Assembly (NCBI RefSeq): GCF_007679035.1
Contig: NZ_VEFR01000001.1
Coordinates: 806,001 to 870,000 of the forward strand
DNA: 64,000 bases
Source of the DNA: Agrococcus jejuensis
Lineage (GTDB): Bacteria; Actinomycetota; Actinomycetes; Actinomycetales; Microbacteriaceae
Direction of reading: 5' to 3'
Part shown: positions 44,750 to 54,095 of the stretch, in pieces
Layout: every line of letters starts with the position of its first letter
Numbering within the stretch: the first letter of the stretch is position 1
Position numbers and translations under genes: made by a program
The notes under the pieces: model-generated
Told to the model about the DNA's origin: nothing
Databases searched by the model: none
Seen by the model: only the letters and a program-made list of their open reading frames with translations

Positions 44750-44769
44750 AGCCTAGGCATGCATAGGCT
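44750..44769. promoter_or_regulatory. Overlapping divergent promoters of the GNAT gene and pncB
   Basis: AGCCTA (44750-44755; reads TAGGCT on the reverse strand) and TAGGCT (44764-44769) form a 6+6 inverted repeat 8 bases apart. Each is a -10 hexamer 6-9 bases from a start codon. The two promoters occupy the same DNA, so binding should be mutually exclusive. Confidence 0.6.
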
Positions 44770-44775
44770 GGCTCC

Positions 44776-46065
44776 GTGACCACGGCACTGCAGACCGACC
44801 GGTACGAGCTGACGATGATCGACGCGACCCTCGCCAGCGGGCGGGGGCTGCGGCCCAGCGTCTTCGAGGCGTTCGCGCGCCGCCTGCCAGGAGCACGCCG
44901 CTACGGCGTCGTCGCCGGCACGGGCAGGCTGCTGGATGCGATCGAGCGGTTCCGCTTCGACCACGCCGACCTCGCGTTCCTGCGATCCGAGCGGGTCGTG
45001 AGCGACGCGACGCTCGACTGGCTCGCCGACTACCGCTTCACGGGCGACGTGCGCGGCTACGGCGAGGGCGAGGCGTACTTCCCCGGCAGCCCGCTGCTCG
45101 TCGTCGAGGGCTCGTTCGCGGAGTGCGTCGTGCTCGAGACGGTCGCGCTGTCGGTGCTCAACTACGACTCGGCCGTCGCCAACGCGGCGACGCGCATGGT
45201 GCAAGCCGCGAAGGGCCGCCCGCTCTCCGAGATGGGCTCGCGCCGCGCCAACGAGGATGCAGCGATCGCCGCCGCACGCGCCGCGTACATCGCGGGCTTC
45301 CGCGCCACGTCGAACCTCGCGGCGGGCGCCGCGTGGGGCATCCCCACCATGGGCACCGCCGCGCACTCGTTCACGCTGCTGCACGACAGCGAGGAGGAGG
45401 CGTTCGCGGCGCAGATCGAGGCGCTCGGCGTCGGCACGACGCTGCTCGTCGACACGTACGACATCGAGCAGGGCGTCGAGACGGCCATCCGCGTCGCGGG
45501 CACGGGCCTCGGCGGCGTGCGCATCGACTCGGGCGACCTCGTCGAGACGGCGCAGCGCGTGCGTGCGCAGCTCGACGCGCTCGGCGCGAAGGACACGCGC
45601 ATCACGGTCACGAGCGACCTCGACGAGTACGCCATCGCGGGCCTCGGCGCGAGCCCCGTGGATGCGTACGGCGTCGGCACGAGCGTCGTGACGGGCTCGG
45701 GCTCCCCCGCCGCAGGCATGGTCTACAAGCTCGTCGCGCACCAGGCCGACGACGGCTCGTGGGTCGACGTCGCGAAGCGCTCCGACGGCAAGGCGTCGCA
45801 CGGCGGCGAGAAGACCGCCGTGCGCACGCTCGTCGGCGGCGTCGCCACCGAGGAGACCGTGTTCGTGGGCGGCGAGCCGGATGCGTCGATCGGGCGTGCG
45901 CTGCAGATGCCGCTCGTGCAGCAGGGCGCGATCGCCGAGGAGCATCGCGGTGCTGCCGGCGTGGCCGCCGCACGCGAGCGCTGCGCGGCGGCGATCGCCG
46001 AGCTGCCGGGCGACGCGACCCGTCTCGCACGAGGCGAGCCGGTCATCCCCACGGTGTTCCGCTGA
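44776..46065 (+). CDS. pncB: Nicotinate phosphoribosyltransferase
   Basis: Preiss-Handler enzyme making nicotinate mononucleotide from nicotinate and PRPP for NAD salvage. 429 residues: TDRYELTMIDATLASGR opening, FPGSPLLVVEGSFAE, MGSRRANEDAAIAAARAAYI, GTAAHSFTLLHDSEEEAF with the phosphorylated-His region, and DSGDLVETAQRVR. GTG 44776 follows TAGGCT by 6 bases; no RBS is seen, so leaderless. Confidence 0.94.
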   Translation: MTTALQTDRYELTMIDATLASGRGLRPSVFEAFARRLPGARRYGVVAGTGRLLDAIERFRFDHADLAFLRSERVVSDATLDWLADYRFTGDVRGYGEGEAYFPGSPLLVVEGSFAECVVLETVALSVLNYDSAVANAATRMVQAAKGRPLSEMGSRRANEDAAIAAARAAYIAGFRATSNLAAGAAWGIPTMGTAAHSFTLLHDSEEEAFAAQIEALGVGTTLLVDTYDIEQGVETAIRVAGTGLGGVRIDSGDLVETAQRVRAQLDALGAKDTRITVTSDLDEYAIAGLGASPVDAYGVGTSVVTGSGSPAAGMVYKLVAHQADDGSWVDVAKRSDGKASHGGEKTAVRTLVGGVATEETVFVGGEPDASIGRALQMPLVQQGAIAEEHRGAAGVAAARERCAAAIAELPGDATRLARGEPVIPTVFR

Positions 46066-46075
46066 GGCGGGAGGG

Positions 46076-46094
46076 CGCCGACGAGCCGTCGGCG
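46076..46094. terminator. Bidirectional terminator between pncB and DUF3039 gene
   Basis: CGCCGACG (46076-46083) pairs with CGTCGGCG (46087-46094) across a 3-base loop, in the gap between convergent genes. Confidence 0.6.
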
Positions 46095-46101
46095 TCGGGC
46101 G

Positions 46102-46374
46102 TCAGTCGTCGCCCTTGAGCCCCTCGTAGATCTCCTTGCAGGTGGGGCAGATCGGGAACTTCTCGGGGTCGCGCCCCGGCGTCCACTTCTTGCCGCACAG
46201 CGCCCGCACGGCCTTGCCCGTGATGGCCGACTGCAGGATCTTCTCCTTCTTCACGTAGTGCGAGAAGCGGTCGTGGTCGCCGTCGTCCACCTGCTCCTGC
46301 CGCAGCAGCTCCTCGAGCTCGCGGTCGAGCACGTCGGTGCCGCCAGGCGTTCCAGGGGTCGAGGGATCGCTCAT
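46102..46374 (-). CDS. DUF3039-family protein
   Basis: 90-residue actinobacterial conserved protein of unknown function. The core reads HDRFSHYVKKEKILQSAITG, then ALCGKKWTPGRDPEKFPICP and T-C-K-E-I-Y; the Cys in ALCGKKW and the C-P-T-C pair look like a zinc site. Begins 4 bases after the ABC permease gene, so it may be the last gene of that transcript. Often found beside nicotinate phosphoribosyltransferase in relatives, here convergent to it. Confidence 0.85.
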   Translation of the reverse strand: MSDPSTPGTPGGTDVLDRELEELLRQEQVDDGDHDRFSHYVKKEKILQSAITGKAVRALCGKKWTPGRDPEKFPICPTCKEIYEGLKGDD

Positions 46375-46378
46375 GTGC

Positions 46379-47821
46379 TCAGTCTCGCATGGCCGCGGCG
46401 AGCACCTCGGGCCCGCGGCGGTCGAGGATCCAGCCGCCGAGCGCGATGCCGACCACGACGACGAGCACGCCGTAGCCCGCGCCCATCCAGCCCCACTGCG
46501 CATCCGTCGCCTGCGCGTCGATCGCCTCGAGCACGACGGGAGCGAGGATGGGCGCCGACAGCGCGACCGAGGCGACGAGCGCACCCGCCTGGGTGAGCGG
46601 TGCCGTCCACGTCTGCGCCGCGGGAGCCTGGAAGACGCTCGCCTCGGGACCCGAGACGGCGTACGGCCAGCGGGCGCTCACGACCGACGAGACGGCGAGG
46701 GCGGAGCCGAGCAGCGCGAGGGCGGCGCCGAGCACGGGAGCGAGCAGCTCGCGGTCGCCGTGCAGCCGGACGCCGACGACGGCGGCGACCGAGACGAGCG
46801 CCGCGGCGACCACGGCGAGCGGGAGCACGCGGCCGAGGCGGTCCTGCCAGCCGGGCACGCGTGCGGCGAGGTGCATCCACCATGCCGAGCCGTCGTAGGC
46901 GGTGTCGTCGTGGATCGACCAGCCTGCGAACAGCGCGAGCACGGCGACGGGCAGCAGCGTCCACGTCTCGCGCGGCAGCCCGGCGAGCCACAGCGGGATC
47001 GCGAGCAGCACGGGCAGCACGACGATGAGCACGGCGTTGGCCCGGTAGCGGCGGTCGCGCGCCCAGCCGGTGACGGTGCGAGCGACGACGACGGCCCACG
47101 GCTGCGCCGGCGACGCGCGCAGCAGCCCGAGGTGGTCGCGCAGGCGCGGGCGGCCCACGCGGATCATGCGCCACGCGACGATCGCGAGCCACGCGGCGGC
47201 GAGCGCCACGATCGTGCCGAGCGCCACGAGGATGCGCTCGGGCACCAGCAGCCATCCGGTGGCGGCGGCGAAGGGCGACGACGCCAGCACGGCGAGACCG
47301 GTGGCGATGCCGCCGAGCAACGGCGCGAGCGCGAGGAGCGCGACGACGACGAGCACGGCGCCCGCCGTCCAGGGCCACGTGTCGCGAGCGGCGCCGACGT
47401 CGGCGACGAGCCGCACGAGCGCGACGGTGATCGCGAGGAGCGGCGCGGCGATCGCGGCGAGCCCGGTGCCCTCGTCGATGCCGCACGCGATGCCGACGCC
47501 GAGCGCCACGACGGTGAGGGGCGAGACGAGCGCACCGAGCACGGTCCCGAGCGCGACGGCGCCCGGCGTCGCCATGCCGCGGAACGCGCGGGGATCGAGC
47601 GCGGCGTCCTTCGCGCCGACGAGGCCGACGCCCGCCGCGACGACGACCATCACGGTCGTCGCGAGCACGGAGGGGAACGTGCTGCGCACGGCGAGCGTGA
47701 TCGCGGCGGCGGCGAGCACGAGCGCGACGAGCCACGGCAGCACGGCGCGCACGACCCCGCGAGGATCGTGCCGCAGCGCCGCGACGGCGGCGAGCCTCAG
47801 TCGAGCGACGGCGAGAGCCAC
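46379..47821 (-). CDS. ABC transporter permease, about 12 helices
   Basis: 480-residue polytopic membrane protein; hydrophobic stretches are spaced along the whole length (e.g. [49 protein letters not shown]). No close family is recognised; it is assigned as the permease of the upstream ATPase by operon position. GTG 47821 has AGGAG 5-6 bases upstream and overlaps the ATPase gene by 25 bases, so expression is coupled. Confidence 0.78.
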   Translation of the reverse strand: MALAVARLRLAAVAALRHDPRGVVRAVLPWLVALVLAAAAITLAVRSTFPSVLATTVMVVVAAGVGLVGAKDAALDPRAFRGMATPGAVALGTVLGALVSPLTVVALGVGIACGIDEGTGLAAIAAPLLAITVALVRLVADVGAARDTWPWTAGAVLVVVALLALAPLLGGIATGLAVLASSPFAAATGWLLVPERILVALGTIVALAAAWLAIVAWRMIRVGRPRLRDHLGLLRASPAQPWAVVVARTVTGWARDRRYRANAVLIVVLPVLLAIPLWLAGLPRETWTLLPVAVLALFAGWSIHDDTAYDGSAWWMHLAARVPGWQDRLGRVLPLAVVAAALVSVAAVVGVRLHGDRELLAPVLGAALALLGSALAVSSVVSARWPYAVSGPEASVFQAPAAQTWTAPLTQAGALVASVALSAPILAPVVLEAIDAQATDAQWGWMGAGYGVLVVVVGIALGGWILDRRGPEVLAAAMRD

Positions 47822-49338
47822 GGCAGCTCCTGATGCGGCGACGCGCCGACGAGTCGGGTGAAGCGGTCCTCGAGGCTCAGGCCGTCGCGCACGTCGTCGA
47901 TGGGGCCCGAGGCGCGCACGACGCCGTCCTGCAGCACGACCACGTGGTCGCACGCGCGCTCCACGAGCGCCATGTCGTGGCTCGTGAGCACCACGGCCCC
48001 GCCGCGACGGCGCAGGTCGCCGAGGATCGACAGGATCGTGTCGGTCGCGACGGGGTCGATCGACTCGAACGGCTCGTCGAGCACGACCACGCGCGGCGCG
48101 TGGATGAGCGCGGCGGCGATGCCGACGAGCTGCTGCATGCCGATCGAGTAGTCGGAGACGAGGCGATCGGCGTCGGGCGTGAGGTCGAAGCGCTCGAGCA
48201 GCGTCGCAGCGCGCACGATGGCCTCCTTGCGCGGCACGCGACGCAGCAGCGCGGCGTGCACGAGCAGCTGGCGACCCGTGAGGCGGTCGAAGAGGCGCAT
48301 GCGATCGGGCACGACGCCGAGCTGCGTCTGCACGCCGCGCGAGCGCACGTCGACGCCGCCGACCTCGACCGTGCCCGACGACGGGCGCATGAGACCGCCC
48401 GCGAGCGACACGGTCGTCGACTTGCCGGCGCCGTTGGGGCCCACGATGCCGTGGCACTCCCCCGCGCGCACCTCGAGGTGCACGTCGTCGACCGCGAGGG
48501 TCGACCCGAACCGACGCGTGACGCCCGCGAGACGCAGCACGACGGCCGGATCGGCGGATGCGGTGCTCGCGGATGCGGGCTCGGAGGCCGGCTGCTCGTC
48601 GGCGGCCGACTGCACGCCCACGACCTCGACGGGCTCCTCGGTCGCGTCGTCGTCGATGGCGTGGTCGTCGACTGCGTGGTCCGAGACTGCGTCGTCGGAG
48701 ACTGCGTCGTCGGAGACGTGGGCCTCGCCGTGCTCGGGCGCAGCGGGCTCCGGCTCGGGCTCGGGCTCCACGACCGGCTCCGGCTCATCGATCTGCTCGG
48801 GCTCGGGCTCCGGCTCGGGCTCGGGCTCCGGCTCGGGCTGCACGATCGGCTCGGGCTCGGGCTCGGGCTCGGGTTCGGGCGCGGGCGCCGGCTCCGGCTC
48901 GGCGGTCTGCACCTGCTCGACGACGATCTCGGACTCGGAGTCGGACTCGACGCTCGACGCTGCCTCGACGTCCGCCGCCGGCTCGACGGGGGGCTCGACG
49001 TGCTCGGGATGCTCGGGCTGGGCCTCGACGGGAGCCGGCGGGGCCTGGGCGGCGGCGTGCGCCTGCGCCTTGGCCTGCGTCGCCTGTCGCGCACGGTTGC
49101 GGGCGCGCGTCGCCGCAGCCTTGCGCGCCGCCTCGCGGCGACGTTCCGCCTGCTCCTCCGGACTCAGCTCCGCGAACGGTCGTCTCTGATCTCCGGCACC
49201 CACGCCATCCACCGTATGGGGTTCCACCTGGACGCTCGTCGACGCATCGCCGCTGCGCCCCGACACGAGCGACCGCCACGCGCCGCGCAGCCCGCGCGCG
49301 GGCGACGCGCCGTGCTGCTGCCCGTCGACCGGCTCCAT
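47797..49338 (-). CDS. ABC transporter ATPase with long acidic Glu-Pro N-terminal extension
   Basis: 513 residues. The C-terminal 250 form a normal ABC ATPase: Walker [11 protein letters not shown] at 300-309, signature-like [15 protein letters not shown], Walker [15 protein letters not shown]-loop LTSHDM. The first 263 residues are unusual: an Arg/Ala-rich helical part (61-99), an almost pure Glu-Pro alternation (about 147-199) and repeats of S-D-D-A-V (209-231), all very acidic. ATG 49338 follows TACGCT by 6 bases. The ABC core resembles drug/antibiotic or Na+ exporters (NatA/CcmA type). Confidence 0.85.
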   Translation of the reverse strand: MEPVDGQQHGASPARGLRGAWRSLVSGRSGDASTSVQVEPHTVDGVGAGDQRRPFAELSPEEQAERRREAARKAAATRARNRARQATQAKAQAHAAAQAPPAPVEAQPEHPEHVEPPVEPAADVEAASSVESDSESEIVVEQVQTAEPEPAPAPEPEPEPEPEPIVQPEPEPEPEPEPEPEQIDEPEPVVEPEPEPEPAAPEHGEAHVSDDAVSDDAVSDHAVDDHAIDDDATEEPVEVVGVQSAADEQPASEPASASTASADPAVVLRLAGVTRRFGSTLAVDDVHLEVRAGECHGIVGPNGAGKSTTVSLAGGLMRPSSGTVEVGGVDVRSRGVQTQLGVVPDRMRLFDRLTGRQLLVHAALLRRVPRKEAIVRAATLLERFDLTPDADRLVSDYSIGMQQLVGIAAALIHAPRVVVLDEPFESIDPVATDTILSILGDLRRRGGAVVLTSHDMALVERACDHVVVLQDGVVRASGPIDDVRDGLSLEDRFTRLVGASPHQELPWLSPSLD

Positions 49339-49421
49339 GGATCGAGCGTACGCAAGGGCCCGCACGAGCGCACGGCTCGATCCACATCCGCGCACCCTGG
49401 ACCTGCAGAACGAGCGTTTGG

Positions 49422-49468
49422 TACTCTGGAGGACGGCACAGTGAGGTGTCTCCCAGGTGTGACCTGGG
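49422..49468 (+). promoter_or_regulatory. Promoter and leader hairpin of the cytidylyltransferase-like gene
   Basis: TGGACC (49398-49403) and TACTCT (49422-49427), 18 bases apart, make a plausible promoter. The resulting leader of about 90 bases carries CCCAGGT-GTG-ACCTGGG (49452-49468), a perfect 7-bp hairpin, then an RBS GGAGAAGG at 49517-49524. This long structured leader contrasts with the leaderless neighbours. Confidence 0.5.
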
Positions 49469-49526
49469 TGAACGTCAGGGGAACAGGCCAGTCTGGTGCT
49501 GCCCCACCACCGCATTGGAGAAGGCA

Positions 49527-50216
49527 ATGACCACGCAGATCGTGATCCTCGCAGCAGGCATGGGCTCGCGCCTGGGCCGTTCGCTGCCCAAGAGCCTGAC
49601 GGTGCTCAACGACGGCCGCACCATCATGCAGCAGCAGGTCGAGAACGTGCGCGCCGCGTTCGACGACGCCCGCATCACGACGGTCGTCGGCTACAAGGCC
49701 GACCACATCATCGATGCGTTCCCCGAGAACACGTACGTCTACAACGACGAGTACGACGTCACGAACACGTCGAAGTCGCTGCTGCGCGCGCTGCGCGCCT
49801 CGAAGCCCGGCGGCGTGCTGTGGATGAACGGCGACGTCGTCTTCCACCCCGGCCTGCTCGCCCGCGTCGCCGACCGCGTCGTGGCCGACCAGTCGACGGT
49901 CGCCGTCGACACCTCGAAGGTCTCCGACGAGGAGGTCAAGTACACGCTCGACGCCCGCGGCGACATCAAGGAGTTGTCGAAGACCGTCAAGGGCGGTCTC
50001 GGCGAGGCGATCGGCATCAACTTCATCTCGTCGACCGACAAGGCGACGCTCATCCGTCACCTGCAGCGCTGCGACGCGCAGGACTACTTCGAGCGCGGCA
50101 TCGAGACCGCGATCGCCGAGGCCGGCATCCGCGTCCAGCCGCTCGACATCTCCGACCTGTTCGCGGTGGAGGTCGACTTCGCCGAGGACCTCGACCGAGC
50201 GAACCTCTACGTCTGA
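49527..50216 (+). CDS. Nucleotidyltransferase, phosphocholine cytidylyltransferase (LicC)-like
   Basis: 229-residue Rossmann-type NTP transferase. The nucleotide loop [10 protein letters not shown] with downstream [13 protein letters not shown] (residues 8-31), acid pair in MNGDVVF, and [15 protein letters not shown] fit the LicC/phosphocholine cytidylyltransferase branch; the sugar or alcohol phosphate substrate is not determined. GGAGAAGG precedes ATG 49527. It leads the glycopolymer cluster and may supply an activated CDP- (or NDP-) precursor to the TagB/TagF-like enzymes downstream. Confidence 0.85.
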   Translation: MTTQIVILAAGMGSRLGRSLPKSLTVLNDGRTIMQQQVENVRAAFDDARITTVVGYKADHIIDAFPENTYVYNDEYDVTNTSKSLLRALRASKPGGVLWMNGDVVFHPGLLARVADRVVADQSTVAVDTSKVSDEEVKYTLDARGDIKELSKTVKGGLGEAIGINFISSTDKATLIRHLQRCDAQDYFERGIETAIAEAGIRVQPLDISDLFAVEVDFAEDLDRANLYV

Positions 50217-50224
50217 TCGCATCC

Positions 50225-50255
50225 GACGCCGGTCGCCGAAGAGGCGACCGGCGTC
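50225..50255 (+). terminator. Terminator after the nucleotidyltransferase gene
   Basis: GACGCCGGTCGCC (50225-50237) pairs perfectly with GGCGACCGGCGTC (50243-50255) around a 5-base loop. It separates this gene from the ABC exporter genes, which start from their own promoter. Confidence 0.85.
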
Positions 50256-50286
50256 GCTGCATGTCCGGCGACCTAGGATGACGAGC

Positions 50287-51084
50287 GTGACCGCTCCGAC
50301 GCACGCTCGCGACTCCTGGTCGCGGGCTCGTCGATACCGCCACAGCCTCTGGCTGCTCACCTCGCGCGACCTGCGCGTGCGGTACTCGACCTCGTTCCTC
50401 GGCTACCTGTGGTCGGTGCTCGATCCGCTCGCGATGAGCGCGATCTACTTCTTCGTCTTCACGATCGTCTTCGAGCGCCAGGTGGGCTTCCACCCGTACA
50501 TCGTGTTCCTCATCGGCGGGCTCCTGCCGTGGATGTGGCTCAGCGGCGCCGTCTCCGACTCGACCCGGGCCTTCATCAAGGAGGCCAGGCTGATCCGATC
50601 GACGAAGGTGCCGCCCACGATCTGGGTCGCCCGCCTCACGCTGGCGAAGGGCATCGAGTTCCTCGCGTCGCTGCCGGTGCTCGCCCTCTTCGCGATCTTC
50701 GCCGGCGCGACGCTCGGCTGGGAGGCGCTGCTGTTCCCGCTCGGCATCGTGCTGCAGGCGGCGCTCGTGCTCGGGATCGGGCTCATCGTCGCTCCCCTCA
50801 CGATGTTCTTCCGCGACCTCGAGCGCGCGGTGAAGCTCATCCTGCGGTTCGCGTTCTACGCGACGCCCATCGTCTACGGCCTCCACGACCTGCCCCCGCA
50901 GCTGCAGATCGTGGGCTCCTTCAACCCGATGGCGGGCATCCTCTCGATCTACCGCTCGGCGTTCTTCCCCGAGGCGCTCGACTGGACCGCCGTCGGCATC
51001 TCCGCGGGCATGACGGTGCTCGTGCTGGTCGTGGGCGTGCTCGTGTTCCGCAGGAGCATCCGCGCGGTGCTCAAGGAGGTCTGA
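50287..51084 (+). CDS. Polysaccharide/teichoic acid ABC exporter permease (Wzm/TagG type)
   Basis: 265-residue ABC-2 permease with six helices. Characteristic: LLTSRDLRVRYSTSFLGYLWS, LDPLAMSAIYFFVFTIVF, GGLLPWMWLSGAVSDST, and FNPMAGILSIYRSAFFPEAL. Works with the ATPase encoded next to export a lipid-linked glycopolymer. GTG 50287 is preferred, because TAGGAT (50274-50279) ends 7 bases before it and the ATG at 50278 overlaps that hexamer. Its TGA overlaps the next ATG by one base. Confidence 0.9.
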   Translation: MTAPTHARDSWSRARRYRHSLWLLTSRDLRVRYSTSFLGYLWSVLDPLAMSAIYFFVFTIVFERQVGFHPYIVFLIGGLLPWMWLSGAVSDSTRAFIKEARLIRSTKVPPTIWVARLTLAKGIEFLASLPVLALFAIFAGATLGWEALLFPLGIVLQAALVLGIGLIVAPLTMFFRDLERAVKLILRFAFYATPIVYGLHDLPPQLQIVGSFNPMAGILSIYRSAFFPEALDWTAVGISAGMTVLVLVVGVLVFRRSIRAVLKEV

Positions 51085-51821
51085 TGGCCGTCATCCAGGT
51101 CGACGGGCTCGGCATCCGGTTCAAGCGCACGCGGTCCGCCAGGCGCTCCTTCAAGGACCTCTTCGCAGGGCGCACGCGGCGCACGCGGCCCGGCGAGTTC
51201 TGGGCGCTGCGCGACGTGTCGTTCCGCGTCGAGGCGGGCGAGGCGATCGGCGTGGTCGGCCGCAACGGCCAAGGCAAGTCGACGCTGCTCAAGCTCGTGG
51301 CAGGCGTCGTGCTGCCCGACGAGGGCACCGTCGACGTGCACGGCGGCGTCGCTCCGCTCATCGAGATCACCGGCGGGTTCGTGCAGGACCTCACGGTGAA
51401 GGACAACGTGTACCTCACCGCGGGCCTGCACGGCATGACGAAGGCCGAGATCGATGCGGCCTTCGACGAGATCATCGGCTTCGCCGGCATCGAGGACTTC
51501 GTCGGCACGCCCTACAAGCACCTGTCGAGCGGCATGAAGGTGCGCCTGGCGTTCTCGGTCGTGTCGCGCCTCGACGAGCCGATCCTGCTCGTCGACGAGG
51601 TGCTCGCGGTCGGCGACAAGGCATTCCGAGAGCAGTGCTACCGACGCATCGAGGCATTGCTGGCCGAAGGCCGTACGCTCTTCCTCGTCTCGCACAACGA
51701 ACGCGACCTGAAGCGCTTCTGCACCAGGGGGCTGTACCTCGACAAGGGGGGTCTGGTCCTGGACGGCCCCATCGAGGATGTGCTGGAGCGCTACGGACGA
51801 GAGCACGGGGGGAAGGCATGA
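51084..51821 (+). CDS. Polysaccharide/teichoic acid ABC exporter ATPase (Wzt/TagH type)
   Basis: 245-residue ATPase partner of the preceding permease. Walker A GRNGQGKSTLLK, signature KHLSSGMKVRLAFSV, Walker B ILLVDEVLAVGD, H-loop VSHN. The start of the protein, with FKRTRSARRSFKDLF before FWALRDVSF, and the GGVAPLIEITGGF segment are typical of O-antigen/teichoic acid exporters. It lacks the extra C-terminal carbohydrate-binding domain of some Wzt proteins. AAGGAGG lies upstream of ATG 51084. Confidence 0.92.
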   Translation: MAVIQVDGLGIRFKRTRSARRSFKDLFAGRTRRTRPGEFWALRDVSFRVEAGEAIGVVGRNGQGKSTLLKLVAGVVLPDEGTVDVHGGVAPLIEITGGFVQDLTVKDNVYLTAGLHGMTKAEIDAAFDEIIGFAGIEDFVGTPYKHLSSGMKVRLAFSVVSRLDEPILLVDEVLAVGDKAFREQCYRRIEALLAEGRTLFLVSHNERDLKRFCTRGLYLDKGGLVLDGPIEDVLERYGREHGGKA

Positions 51822-52717
51822 CCGAAGGACGCCACCAGGAGCCGCAGGCCCAGCAGGACATGGGATGGCTCGTGAAGACGATCGACGCGGTCGTCGAGAA
51901 GCAGCGGCCGCTCGTCGTGAACCACCTGCGCGAGGTGCGCAGGAAGAATCCGCAGCTCTCGCCAGAGCAGCTCATCGCGCGCCTCGAGAAGCAGTACCTC
52001 GCCGCCGTGTCGACGTCGGGCGCCGCCGTCGGCGCGACGGCCGTCGCACCGGGCGTCGGCACCGCCGCATCCCTCGGCCTCACGGTCGCCGAGACGGTGG
52101 CGTTCCTCGAGGCGAGCGCGTTCTTCGCGCAGGCCGTCACCGAGGTGCACGGCCTCCACGTGCGCGACCCCGAGCGCTCGAAGGCGCTCGTGATGTCGCT
52201 CATGCTCGGCTCCGAGGGCTCGTCGCTCGTGCGGCGCGTCACCGAGCAGTCGCTCGGCCGCGGCGCCGCGAACGACGCGTTCTGGGGGCAGCTCATCACG
52301 ACGACGCTGCCATCGGGCTTCGTCGCGAACACGATCGTCGACTACCTCAAGCGCGCGTTCCTCAAGCGCATGACGGCGCAGACCGGCAGGTCGATGCTGG
52401 GCCGAGCCCTGCCGTTCGGCATCGGCGCGGTCGTCGGCGGCGTCGGCAACCACATCCTCGGTCGCCACATCGTGCGCAACGCGCGCGACGCCTTCGGCCC
52501 GCCGCCCGCGTGGTTCGACCCCGACCTCGAGCCGCTGCCGAAGGCGCAGCGCCCCAAGCGCCTGCCCCGCGGCGCGCGCGAGCGGATGCAGCAGGGCTAC
52601 GACGCGAACCAGAGGCCCGGGTTCGGCGGTCGTGCGCTCGAGCGCCTGCGGCGGAAGCCGAAGGACGACGGCGCAGCCGACGGCGAGCAGCCGCAGGACG
52701 GCGAGCCCACCACCTAG
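51818..52717 (+). CDS. Uncharacterised protein coupled to the glycopolymer exporter (possibly EcsC-like)
   Basis: 299 residues. Helical N-terminus (about 15-70), then a glycine/alanine-rich hydrophobic region (SGAAVGATAVAPGVGTAASL), a central FWGQLITTTLPSG, and LPFGIGAVVGGVGNHILGRH near 215-234, which resembles the hydrophobic motif of EcsC-like proteins. The C-terminal 60 residues are basic then acidic and likely disordered. ATG 51818 overlaps the ATPase stop (ATGA), so it is produced together with the exporter. Function unknown; a role in exporter assembly or in polymer handling is inferred. Confidence 0.65.
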   Translation: MTEGRHQEPQAQQDMGWLVKTIDAVVEKQRPLVVNHLREVRRKNPQLSPEQLIARLEKQYLAAVSTSGAAVGATAVAPGVGTAASLGLTVAETVAFLEASAFFAQAVTEVHGLHVRDPERSKALVMSLMLGSEGSSLVRRVTEQSLGRGAANDAFWGQLITTTLPSGFVANTIVDYLKRAFLKRMTAQTGRSMLGRALPFGIGAVVGGVGNHILGRHIVRNARDAFGPPPAWFDPDLEPLPKAQRPKRLPRGARERMQQGYDANQRPGFGGRALERLRRKPKDDGAADGEQPQDGEPTT

Positions 52718-52738
52718 GCCGCGAGCGGCCGGTCGGCG

Positions 52739-54031
52739 CTACGGCGTCGGGCCGTCCTCCTCGCCGACCGGCGGCGCGTCGTCGTCGACCTCGACCTCGA
52801 ACGCGTCGGTGCGGTGGCGCGCGGCATGCTCCGCCCAGATGGCGAGCAGTCGCTCGATGGCGACGTGGAAGCGCGTCGTGGCGCTGCCGTGCGTCGTGTC
52901 GCCGAAGTAGTGCGTGCTCCACCGCTCGAGGCGGGCGAGCGCCTCGCCGTCCTCGGCGACGCGGTCGATCTCGGCGAGCGGATCGGCGATGCCGGCCTCG
53001 AGCCACTCGCACGCGCCGAGGTAGCCGCGCTCGTCGACGTCGGCCTCCTGGGAGACCGGGCGGGCGATGAGGATGGGCTTGCCGACCGCGAGGCGGTCGT
53101 AGACCATCGCCGACACGTCGGTGATGGCGACGTCGGCGTCGGCGAGCTGCCAGCCGAGCTGCGGGCCGTCGTCGTAGACGTGCTGGGCATCGGCGTCGCG
53201 GCGGTTCGCCGCCTGGATCATCGCGACGATGCGCTCGTGCGCCGCCTTGTACTCCGGATCGAGCACGCCGGAGCGCGGGTGCGGGCGGTAGACGAGTCGA
53301 TGGCGCTCGCTCGCGAGCACGGCGGCCGCGAGGTCGAGGCCGTGCGACGCGATCGAGCCGTAGGCGCCTGCCGGTCGGTCGCCCTCCCACGTCGGCGCGT
53401 AGAGCACGACTCGGCGGTCGTCGTGCGGGTACGGCACGTCGCCGAGGAAGTGGTCCGCCTGCGGGCGACCGATCTCGAGCGTGCGGCGCTCGAGGTCGTA
53501 GTCCCACAGCTTCGCGCCGAGCCGGTCGCGCGCGGCCTGTCCGGCGACGAGCGCGTAGTCGTACGCCTTGAACTGGTTCGTGGTCATGTACATCTTGTCG
53601 GACTCGCCGTGGTTGATGAACACGTGCCACATGCGCCCGTAGCGCAGCATCTGGAAGTTCTTGGCGTTCTGGTTCACGTACAGCACGAGCCGCGGCCCGC
53701 GGTGCTCGAGGAACCGCTCGATGTCGCTCACCTGCGTCACCGACCACACCGGCAGGTCCGTCTCCTGCCACAGCTCCAGCGCCGCGCCGGGGCTGCGAGC
53801 GAGGATGCCGACGGGATGGGTCTTCGCGAGCTCGCGCAGCGGCTCGTACCACTGCCGCAGCTGATAGAGGTTCACGGGGCCGTCGGCGTAGTAGACGACG
53901 ATCTCGACGTCGCCGGGATGCGTCGTCTCGTGCTGCGCTCGGGTGCGCGCCACCTCCGCCCGGTTCCGTCGGGAGGTGAGCCCGTTCCGGAGGAGTCGGC
54001 GGGCAGCGGCGAGGTCGCGGCGCAGCGGCAT
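52739..54031 (-). CDS. CDP-glycerol glycerophosphotransferase-family protein (TagB/TagF-like, single domain)
   Basis: 430-residue GT-B-like polyol-phosphate transferase. Family landmarks: H-G-E-S-D-K near 140, VVLYAPTWEGDRP near 209-221, LVYRPHPRSG near 246-255, and DVAITDVSAMVYD near 304-316. The Asp/Glu/Pro-rich C-terminus is extra. Probably adds a glycerol-phosphate or related unit to a membrane-linked teichoic-acid-like polymer. TAGGCT (54044-54039) is 7 bases upstream of the ATG. Confidence 0.85.
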   Translation of the reverse strand: MPLRRDLAAARRLLRNGLTSRRNRAEVARTRAQHETTHPGDVEIVVYYADGPVNLYQLRQWYEPLRELAKTHPVGILARSPGAALELWQETDLPVWSVTQVSDIERFLEHRGPRLVLYVNQNAKNFQMLRYGRMWHVFINHGESDKMYMTTNQFKAYDYALVAGQAARDRLGAKLWDYDLERRTLEIGRPQADHFLGDVPYPHDDRRVVLYAPTWEGDRPAGAYGSIASHGLDLAAAVLASERHRLVYRPHPRSGVLDPEYKAAHERIVAMIQAANRRDADAQHVYDDGPQLGWQLADADVAITDVSAMVYDRLAVGKPILIARPVSQEADVDERGYLGACEWLEAGIADPLAEIDRVAEDGEALARLERWSTHYFGDTTHGSATTRFHVAIERLLAIWAEHAARHRTDAFEVEVDDDAPPVGEEDGPTP

Positions 54032-54095
54032 GGTCTCCAGCCTACGGCGGTCGCGCGCACGGCTTCGCGCGCGACGGTTCTGCCATGCTTGCTCG

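Noticed and set aside
48700..48920. Tandem DNA repeat (GGCTCGGGCTC-type) as a CRISPR or minisatellite element
   Set aside because: It is the in-frame coding sequence for the Glu-Pro repeats of the ABC ATPase; there are no spacers, so it is not CRISPR.
52717..52730. GGCCGC-GA-GCGGCC hairpin between convergent genes
   Set aside because: Loop of two bases and a 6-bp stem is too short to call a terminator with confidence, though the position would suit one.
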